A stretch of DNA of 64,000 bases from contig NZ_JAHDTI010000001.1 in assembly GCF_018531495.1 (NCBI RefSeq), forward strand, positions 1,302,001-1,366,000, written 5' to 3'. The notes beneath the pieces are model-generated. The model had not been told where the DNA came from, made no database searches, and was given only the letters and a program-made list of their open reading frames with translations. Both the position numbers and the translations under genes were made by a program. Source of the stretch: Nonomuraea sediminis (GTDB taxonomy: Bacteria > Actinomycetota > Actinomycetes > Streptosporangiales > Streptosporangiaceae). Positions 58,501 through 64,000 of the stretch are shown in pieces. Position 1 is the stretch's first letter; every line of letters starts with the position of its first letter.

Positions 58501-61500
58501 GTGTCGTTGACGGCCGCCACCAGGTCGCGGTCGCGGGCGGGCGGATCGGTGCGGAGCGGCCGGTCCCAGGCGGCGTCGCCCTCGGCGAGCTCGCGCAGCC
58601 GCTGCTCGAAGGACGCGAACATGTCGTCGAACATTCCGGACGGGAACAGGTCCTCGATCCCGTGCCAGCTCAGCTGGACGCCACCGGCCGCCTCCAGCAC
58701 GCCCGCGTCCATCCAGACCTGCGGGGTCTGGGCGATCTCGTGCGTCATCTCGCCGAGCCAGCCGAACATCGACTCCGAGCCCGGCTCGCTCCGCTGGACG
58801 AGGGTGCTGGTGAAGACGATGGGCATGACGGCGCCCGCGGCGCCGCCGCGCTGGCGGGCCATCTCCCTGAGCACGTCCACGCCGTTGACGTGGCGGTATT
58901 CGAGGTCCTGCCAGCTCTGGTCGCGCAGCCGGGCGGCCAGCCCGGCGATGCCCTGGTCCGTGGTGAGGTCGACGGGCAGCAGGTCGAACGAGGCGAACTC
59001 GCCGACCAGGTCGGCGACCTGCTCGTGCACCTCGAACCGGTTGGTGACGGTCACGTTCAGGGTGAACCGCCCGGATCTGCACCAGGTGCCGATCACGTCC
59101 GCGTACACCGCGAGCAGCACCGACGACGGGGTGAGGCCGCGCCTGGCCGCGCCTTCGGCGACGCGGTCCCAGCAGTCGGACTCCAGCAGAGCGCGGCGGG
59201 CGGTGAACCGAGGCTGCTCCACCTGCTCGGGCGAGCGGGCCAGCGGCAGGTCGGGCGGGGGCGGCAACTCGGCGACGCGTTCGCGCCAGTAGCGCATCGC
59301 ACGCTCGTGCAGCGGGCCGGTGCGGATGGTCTCGGCCGCCAGGATGTAGTCGCGGTACGACAGTTCCAGCGGCTCCGGTTCCTCGCCCGCGTACAGCCTG
59401 CCCCAGTCGCGCAGGAGGAGCCTGATGCTGCCGATGTCGGCGATCAGGAGGTCGAACCCCAGGTGCAGCCGGTGTCCGCCGCCGGGCAGCTCGCTGACCG
59501 TGATGTCGAACAGCGGCCAGCGGTCCGGCGGGCCGGAGGCGTGGGACAGTGCTTCGCGCAGCTCCAGCGGGTCACGGTCCGGGCGCTCGAAGCGGTAAGG
59601 GCCGGCGTCGGGGAGTATGCGCTGGTGGCCGTCTTGGGTGACGACGGCGCGGAGCATGGCGTGGCGGTCCATGAGCCGGTTCCAGCTTCGCTCCAGCCGG
59701 TCCAGGTCGACGTCGTCCCGGACGTCCACCTCCCAATAGACGTGCGCGCCGACGCCGCCGCCGCGCATGCCCGCCAGGCGGCCGATCCACTGGGCCTGCT
59801 GCATCTCGCTGAGCGGGAACGGCTCGTGCAGGTGCTCGGGGTCGGGGGTGGCGGCGGGCAGCCCGGGATCGGTCTCCTCAGGGGCGCCGCCGATCAGCTC
59901 GGCCAGCCCGGCGACGGTCCGCTTGTTCAGCAGGCGGCGAATAGGGATGGATACGCCCAGCTCGGTCTGGATGGCCGTGGCCAGCCGGGTGGCCAGGAGC
60001 GAGTGGCCGCCGAGCTCCAGGAAGTCGTCGTTCGCACCCACGGGCTCGACGCCGAGCAGCCGCTGCCAGATGGCGGCCAGACGCCGCTCGGTGTCGTCGC
60101 GCGGCTCGACGTAGGGGGCCGAGATGTTCGGACGGGTGGCCCGTACGTCCAGGTCGCCGAACTCGTCGGCGGTGTCAGGGGCGTCGATCTCCAGCTCACC
60201 CGCGCCGCCTGCGGCGCGGCCCTCGATCCAGTACCGGCCGCCCTGGAACGGGTACGGGGGCAGCTCGACGCGGCGGCGGCCGGCGCCGTGCAGGCGCGCC
60301 CAGTCCACCCTGCCGCCGCCCGCCCACGCCAGGCCGACGGCGCGCAGCAGGTGCTCACGGTCGTCCGCCTCCTGGTCGGGGGCGCGCAGGGCAGGAACGG
60401 CCGTCGCCGACTCCGCCGCCGGGTTCTGCCTGGCCAGCGTGGCCAGGGTGTGTCCGGGTCCGACTTCAAGCAGGACCCCCACGCCGCTCTCGGCCAGCAC
60501 GCCGACGGCGTCGCCGAACCGTACAGGCTCGCGGGCCTGGCCGGTCCAGTACGCCGGGTCGACAGCCTCCTCCGGCTTGATCCACTGCCCGGTACGGCCG
60601 GACGCGAACGGGACACGCGGCTCGCGCATGCGCACCTGGCGCAGAACGTCGGCCAGGCCGGGCAGCATCGGGTCCATCATCGCCGAGTGGAAGGCGTGCG
60701 AGGTGCGCAGCGGGCGACAGGGCACGTCCCCCTCGTCCAGTCGCCGTCGCAGCTCATCAACGGGTGCGGCGGGTCCGGATACCACGCACAGGCCGGGGGC
60801 GTTGACGGCGGCCAGCGACAGCTCGGGCGCGAGCAGGCCCTTGACCTCGTCCTCCGGCAGGGCGACCGAGAGCATCGAGCCCGGCGGCAGCTCCTGCATG
60901 AGCCGGCCGCGGGCGGCGACCACGCGCAGGCAGTCCTCCAGCGTGAACACCCCTGCCAGGCAGGCCGCGGTGAACTCGCCGACGCTGTGCCCCGCCATCA
61001 CGTCAGGGGTGACGCCCCAGGTGCGCAGTAGCTCGGCCAGCGCGTACTCGATCGTGAACAGGGCGGGCTGGGCGATCGCGGTCTGGCGCAACCGGTCGGC
61101 GGCGTCCGGGTCGTCCGGGTCGGCGAACAGCAGGGTGCGCAGGTCGAGCCCCACTTCGGGGCCGAGCAGCTCGGCGCAGGCATCCACGCGATCACGGAAG
61201 ACCGGCTCGCTGTCGTACAGTCCGCGGCCCATGCCGGGGTACTGGCTGCCCTGGCCGGTGAACAGGAAAGCCGTGCGCGTGTCGCGCGCGGCCGGCCCGT
61301 CGCCGGTCCTGGCGGCGTCGCGCTCCTCCAGGGCCCGCGCCGCCGACGCCGCATCCCCGGCCACGACGATCCGCCTGCGGGGCAGGTCACGCCGCCCGGA
61401 CTGCAGGGTGTACGCGACGTCGGCCAGCTCCAAAGCCGCGGCGTCGTCGCGGAGGCGGGCGGCCAGGGACGCGGTCAGCTCGTCGAGGGCGCGCGGGTCG

Positions 61501-62864
61501 CGCGCGGACAGCGGCAGCACCTGCACCGGGCGCTCTGCCCGCGCGCGGGGCGGCCGCTCGGGGGCCTCCTCCAGCACCACGTGGGCGTTCGTGCCACCCA
61601 TGCCGAACGAGCTGACGCCGATGCGCCTGGGCGTGCCGTTGGACTTCCACGGCTGCGCCTCGGCGGGCACGTAGAAGGGGGTGCGGGCGAAGTCGATCTC
61701 GGGGTTGGGCGACTCGAAGCCGGGGATGGGCGCCAGCTCGCCCTCGCGCAGTTGCAGCACGGCCTTGATGAGCCCGGCGACCCCGGCCGCGCTGTCCAGG
61801 TGCCCGATGTTGGCCTTGACCGCGCTGAGCGCGCAGAATCCGGTCCTGTCGGTACGCGAACCGAACACGTCGGCCAGCGCCCGCACCTCGATGGGATCCC
61901 CCAGAGGCGTGCCGGTGCCGTGCGCCTCGATCGCGGTGACCGTGGCCGGCTCGACCTCGGCCACGCCCAGCGCGTCCGCGATGGCCCTGGCCTGCCCGTG
62001 CACGCTCGGCGCGGTGTAGCCGACCTTGTCGGCGCCGTCGTTGTTGACCGCCGTGCCCCGGATGACCGCGAGGACGTTGTCGCCGTCGGCCACGGCGTCC
62101 TCCAGGCGGCGCAGCACCACGGCGGCGACGCCGTTGCCCGCCACCGTGCCGTCGGCCCTGGCCTCGAAGGGACGGCAGTGCCCGTCCGCGGAGAAGATCA
62201 TGCCTTCCCGGTAGAGGTAGCCGCTGCGCTGCGGCAGCCGTACGGTCGCGCCCCCGGCCAGCGCCATGTCGCATTCGTCCGCGAGCAGCGCCTGCGCGGC
62301 CAGGTGCACCGCCACCAGGGAGGACGAGCAGGCGGTCTGCACGGTCACGGCCGGGCCGTCCAGGTCGAGCTGGTAGCTGACGCGGCTGGCCAGGTAGTCC
62401 TTGTCGTTGGCGGTGACCAGCTCCAGCGCGTCGCCTCCGGACGGCAGGGCGCGCCCGCCCAGCAGGTTGACCAGCAGGTACGTGGAGATGTTGGAGGCCC
62501 CGTACACGCCGATGGAGGGCCCTTCGCGGCCGGGCCGGTGCCCCGCGCTCTCCATGGCCTGCCAGCAGGTCTGCAGGAACAGCCGCTGCTGCGGGTCGAT
62601 CAGCGCCGCCTCGCGGGCGCTGTAGCCGAAGAAGGGCGCGTCGAACAGATCCACGCCGTCCAGCGGGAACCCGGCCTTGACGTAGCCCGGCGAGTCCAGC
62701 AGCTCCCGCGGCACCCCTTCGGCCAGGATCTCCTCCTCGCCGAAGCGGACCAGCGACTCGACGCCGCCGCGCAGGTTCGCCCAGAACTCCTCCACCGAGG
62801 CCGCGCCGGGGAAGCGCCCCGCCATGCCGATGACGGCGATGCCCATGCCCGCGTCCATGCTCAT
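55551..62864 (-). CDS. Hybrid PKS-NRPS: KS-AT-ACP-Cy-A(Cys)-PCP-E-like
   Basis: 2437 residues. KS (1-435) has Cys179 in QTACSSSL, His315 in HGTGT and His355 in NIGHLD. AT (530-830) has GHSVGE (Ser627) and HAFH (723-726), pointing to malonyl-CoA. The ACP Ser is 955. There is no KR, DH or ER, so a beta-keto group should remain. The Cy domain (about 1010-1440) has DLLIADIGS (1138-1146), the DxxxxDxxS motif of heterocyclisation. A (1465-1955) shows D-L-W-N-M-S-L-V-W, close to the cysteine code. The PCP has LGGDSIM (Ser1997), a form typical of PCPs before epimerases. The last ~390 residues resemble an epimerase, but HHxxxDG is HELVVDG (2172-2178). The expected unit is malonate plus thioline ring (thiazoline). 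Overlaps both neighbours by ATGA. Confidence 0.93.
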   Translation of the reverse strand: MSMDAGMGIAVIGMAGRFPGAASVEEFWANLRGGVESLVRFGEEEILAEGVPRELLDSPGYVKAGFPLDGVDLFDAPFFGYSAREAALIDPQQRLFLQTCWQAMESAGHRPGREGPSIGVYGASNISTYLLVNLLGGRALPSGGDALELVTANDKDYLASRVSYQLDLDGPAVTVQTACSSSLVAVHLAAQALLADECDMALAGGATVRLPQRSGYLYREGMIFSADGHCRPFEARADGTVAGNGVAAVVLRRLEDAVADGDNVLAVIRGTAVNNDGADKVGYTAPSVHGQARAIADALGVAEVEPATVTAIEAHGTGTPLGDPIEVRALADVFGSRTDRTGFCALSAVKANIGHLDSAAGVAGLIKAVLQLREGELAPIPGFESPNPEIDFARTPFYVPAEAQPWKSNGTPRRIGVSSFGMGGTNAHVVLEEAPERPPRARAERPVQVLPLSARDPRALDELTASLAARLRDDAAALELADVAYTLQSGRRDLPRRRIVVAGDAASAARALEERDAARTGDGPAARDTRTAFLFTGQGSQYPGMGRGLYDSEPVFRDRVDACAELLGPEVGLDLRTLLFADPDDPDAADRLRQTAIAQPALFTIEYALAELLRTWGVTPDVMAGHSVGEFTAACLAGVFTLEDCLRVVAARGRLMQELPPGSMLSVALPEDEVKGLLAPELSLAAVNAPGLCVVSGPAAPVDELRRRLDEGDVPCRPLRTSHAFHSAMMDPMLPGLADVLRQVRMREPRVPFASGRTGQWIKPEEAVDPAYWTGQAREPVRFGDAVGVLAESGVGVLLEVGPGHTLATLARQNPAAESATAVPALRAPDQEADDREHLLRAVGLAWAGGGRVDWARLHGAGRRRVELPPYPFQGGRYWIEGRAAGGAGELEIDAPDTADEFGDLDVRATRPNISAPYVEPRDDTERRLAAIWQRLLGVEPVGANDDFLELGGHSLLATRLATAIQTELGVSIPIRRLLNKRTVAGLAELIGGAPEETDPGLPAATPDPEHLHEPFPLSEMQQAQWIGRLAGMRGGGVGAHVYWEVDVRDDVDLDRLERSWNRLMDRHAMLRAVVTQDGHQRILPDAGPYRFERPDRDPLELREALSHASGPPDRWPLFDITVSELPGGGHRLHLGFDLLIADIGSIRLLLRDWGRLYAGEEPEPLELSYRDYILAAETIRTGPLHERAMRYWRERVAELPPPPDLPLARSPEQVEQPRFTARRALLESDCWDRVAEGAARRGLTPSSVLLAVYADVIGTWCRSGRFTLNVTVTNRFEVHEQVADLVGEFASFDLLPVDLTTDQGIAGLAARLRDQSWQDLEYRHVNGVDVLREMARQRGGAAGAVMPIVFTSTLVQRSEPGSESMFGWLGEMTHEIAQTPQVWMDAGVLEAAGGVQLSWHGIEDLFPSGMFDDMFASFEQRLRELAEGDAAWDRPLRTDPPARDRDLVAAVNDTAGPLPDELLYAPLERQARAHPERLAVAAADRELTYGQLYGQACELAHRLRRLGVGPGQLVGVLVDKGCEQIVAALAVLLAGGAYLPIDPDYPPERQDHLLEHGRARIVLCREATDREGVRTIAVDLDQLPTAAEPPETVQSPYDLAYVIYTSGSTGLPKGVMLTHRAALNTLLDINERFGVGPDDRVLGLSSLSFDLSVWDVFGVLGAGGALVLPEPDARRDPARWLELVTQRRVTVWNSVPALAQMFAEYVTGDADVPLRLAMLSGDWIPVDLPDRLRAAAPGIEVISLGGATEAAVWSIYYPIGEVDRAWDSIPYGRPLRNQTFHVFNDRLRECPVWVPGELYIGGAGVAEGYWADEERTAAAFIVHPETGERMYRTGDLGRRLPDGDIEFLGREDFQVKIGGYRIELGEIEAAMLACDAVEAAVAAAVGPDRHHRRIVAYLVPASGTDEERLLADVRALVEQRLPGYMMPAAFAVLDRLPLTANGKVDRSALPEPGVATETDDGEENGLATRIAEIVGEVIGVERVSARDNFFALGGDSIMGIQIVSRANAEGFDLSPADIFTYQTAAELAVVLADRGGVGAPAPGDPLPLTPYQRRLLGPDTTEPPSGAYRAELPVQDMEQAGQAVRALVERHAVLRLRFSRAEDGAWAQYVTEAGDEGYTPEIDLRALPGDEAMRQMTDELAGELDPCRGPVVQAAVFRLGDDDRRLVFLAHELVVDGPSWPLLMSDLAAGGACPTVVPDPSGTHLARWTAAAEKPSSDGSADAVTIAVGDVRRAGGTLPDAEALFGGAKRAYRMTPSEVMAAVTAAALRDSGRSDRISAEIDPRDADRVVGPYARILPIDLGDTMPDDPAELLRAVKEHYRAAEPGPGVPGVLVRHLGRLDGDVHCPAGTTTVTSYESDAGLRIELAGDGNEQEFCELARALPEAARSLAEHCRTPGAGAVSASDFPLAGLGEDELSAFAATLSARRTESENEETR

Positions 62865-64000
62865 GTCTCCCTACGTCCGTCCCGGCCGCCTTTCCGGCCG
62901 TCCATGCCGCGGCGGCGCGCGCGGCGTCTCGCCCGTTCGAAGCCCGCCTGTACGGGCGCCGGATCGGTGTCCAGGCCGTCGGACAGGTGTGCGGCCAGGC
63001 GCCTGATGTTCGGGTACTCGAACATGGTCAGCAGCGGGAACTCGCGGCCGAGCGCGGACTGCAGCCTGCGGTGGACCTTGACGATGGTGGCCGAATCCGC
63101 GCCCAGCTCGGCGAAGTTCCGCAGCACGTCCACGTGCTCGGCGCCGTCCAGCGCGTCGGCGAACACCGACACCATCATCTGTTCGGCCTCCGTTTCCGGG
63201 GCCGGTCCGCGCCTGGTGGGGTCCGCGTTCTCGGCCAGGTCGCGCAGCGTCAGCCGGTCCACCTTGCCGCGCGAGGTGAGAGGGATGCGGTCCACCACGT
63301 GCACCGCGGACGGCACCATGTAGCCGGGCAGCCGCGCGGCCAGGTGCCGCCGCAGCGTCTCGCGCAGATCGCCGTCGCCGTTCTCGTCGTCGGCGAGCGG
63401 GCCGCCGACCAGGCCGTGCAGCACCTCGTGGCCACCGTCCAGCGCCAGGGCCGCGCGCAGCTCCGGCGTGTCGCGTACCAGGCCGACCTGGCAGAGGCCC
63501 AGGTCGTGGCCGGGCGCGGCCAGTTCGAGCAGCTGGGCCATGAGCCCGGCTTCGAGCAGGCAGAAGTCCCGGGTGCGGGCCCCGTACATAGGCTCCATGG
63601 CGGCACGCTGCGCCACCAGGAAGATCGCGAACGAGCCCGCCTCGAACAGCGGCCGGTTGGAGGCGGCCTGCACGTCGGCGGGCAGTTCGCCGTCGCCGGT
63701 GCTGACCAGCTCGTGGGTCGCCGGGTCGTGGTAGTAGGCGCCAGGCCCAAGCCCGCGCACCCTGCCCGGCGGCACGTACAGGTACGTCTGCACCGGGTAG
63801 AGCGACCCGGCCGAGCCGTAGCGGTGCTTGGGCCAGGTGCCCCCCTCCTGGCCGGCCAGCACACCGAGCAGCCCGCCGACCTCCTCCCGTGACACGGGAC
63901 GGTCGGCGAACGCCCGGTGGCTGGCCCGACGCTCGGCCGCCTCGTCGGACAACGGCGGCGTCAGAGGCAGCCGTTCCCCCTCCAGGTCGGTACGCCGTCC
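62861..64000 (-). CDS. NRPS C-terminal part with thiazoline oxidase: (A)-Ox-PCP, cut by window edge
   Basis: The frame is open to the last base of the window, so the gene continues to the right; a TTG at 63952 is only an internal codon. The visible ~380 residues start with an FMN-dependent SagB-like oxidase (SHRAFADRPVSREEVGGLL; YGSAGSLYPVQTYLYVP; LLEAGLMAQLLELAA), the Ox domain that turns thiazolines or oxazolines into thiazoles or oxazoles. The tail of an A domain follows (LPGYMVPSAVHVVDRIPLTSRGKVDR in part, with the A10 Lys), and then a PCP with Ser in LGADSATIV. So Ox sits inside the A domain, before its C-terminal part, as known from some azole-forming modules. A Cy domain probably lies upstream. 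Confidence 0.88.
   Translation of the reverse strand, partial: GRRTDLEGERLPLTPPLSDEAAERRASHRAFADRPVSREEVGGLLGVLAGQEGGTWPKHRYGSAGSLYPVQTYLYVPPGRVRGLGPGAYYHDPATHELVSTGDGELPADVQAASNRPLFEAGSFAIFLVAQRAAMEPMYGARTRDFCLLEAGLMAQLLELAAPGHDLGLCQVGLVRDTPELRAALALDGGHEVLHGLVGGPLADDENGDGDLRETLRRHLAARLPGYMVPSAVHVVDRIPLTSRGKVDRLTLRDLAENADPTRRGPAPETEAEQMMVSVFADALDGAEHVDVLRNFAELGADSATIVKVHRRLQSALGREFPLLTMFEYPNIRRLAAHLSDGLDTDPAPVQAGFERARRRARRRGMDGRKGGRDGRRET

Noticed and set aside
55515..61031. Very long open frame (about 1800 codons) on the plus strand opposite the hybrid PKS-NRPS gene
   Set aside because: It is a shadow of the real minus-strand gene caused by high GC in third positions. Its translation is His/Arg/Gly/Ala-rich without any domain, while the other strand shows complete KS, AT, Cy and A domains.
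1..64000. CRISPR arrays, tRNA or rRNA genes, prophage or integrase genes
   Set aside because: I looked for regularly spaced repeats, cloverleaf-like segments and recombinase motifs and saw none that hold up.

Overview
The window is high-GC DNA from a filamentous actinomycete. The evidence is strong G/C bias at third codon positions, GTG and TTG starts, ATGA/GTGA stop-start overlaps, many one-component regulators beside small metabolic operons, secreted multidomain glycosidases and a giant NRPS/PKS locus. The protein style suggests the Streptosporangiales (Nonomuraea-like), but that is inference. No rRNA, tRNA, CRISPR array or intact transposon was seen.

Left part (1-31 kb): a set of small regulated units. 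In order: a phytanoyl-CoA-dioxygenase-like enzyme divergent from an AraC regulator (0.5-2.3 kb); two secreted glycosidases (2.7-9.7 kb), a GH20 hexosaminidase with two F5/8 domains and a GH29 fucosidase/GH20 hexosaminidase fusion; a small secreted protein, an SDR and a ricin-type lectin; a NarL-type two-component system and an alpha/beta hydrolase that share an operator-like motif (12.2-15.5 kb); a ThuA-like/Gfo-Idh pair divergent from a LacI regulator, with twin TTGCGCAA palindromes; a MocR regulator divergent from a polar amino-acid ABC transporter plus M20 hydrolase (18.8-24.2 kb); a hydrolase-TetR operon with three evenly spaced CTACnnnGTAG sites (26-27.6 kb); a membrane protein of unknown function; and a zinc alcohol dehydrogenase with an EamA exporter.

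Middle part (31.3-38.4 kb): a minus-strand glycerol / glycerol-3-phosphate operon. Its order is MFS transporter, FGGY kinase, GlpD, alkyl-DHAP-synthase-like flavoenzyme, GlpP. A promoter and a perfect 14-bp-stem intrinsic terminator lie in its leader. With GlpP encoded in the operon, this looks like control by transcription antitermination.

Right part (38.9-64 kb): after a Na+/H+-type antiporter comes a tightly coupled minus-strand biosynthetic operon that runs off the right edge. In biosynthetic order it holds an A-Ox-PCP end of an NRPS (cut by the edge), KS-AT-ACP-Cy-A(Cys)-PCP-E-like, C-A-PCP, and C-A(Gly)-PCP-C-A-PCP-R. Then follow an FAD monooxygenase, an acyl-CoA dehydrogenase, a type II thioesterase, a small membrane protein and a DHA2 exporter. 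The predicted product is an azole- and thiazoline-containing polyketide-peptide that is released by reduction (aldehyde or alcohol end).
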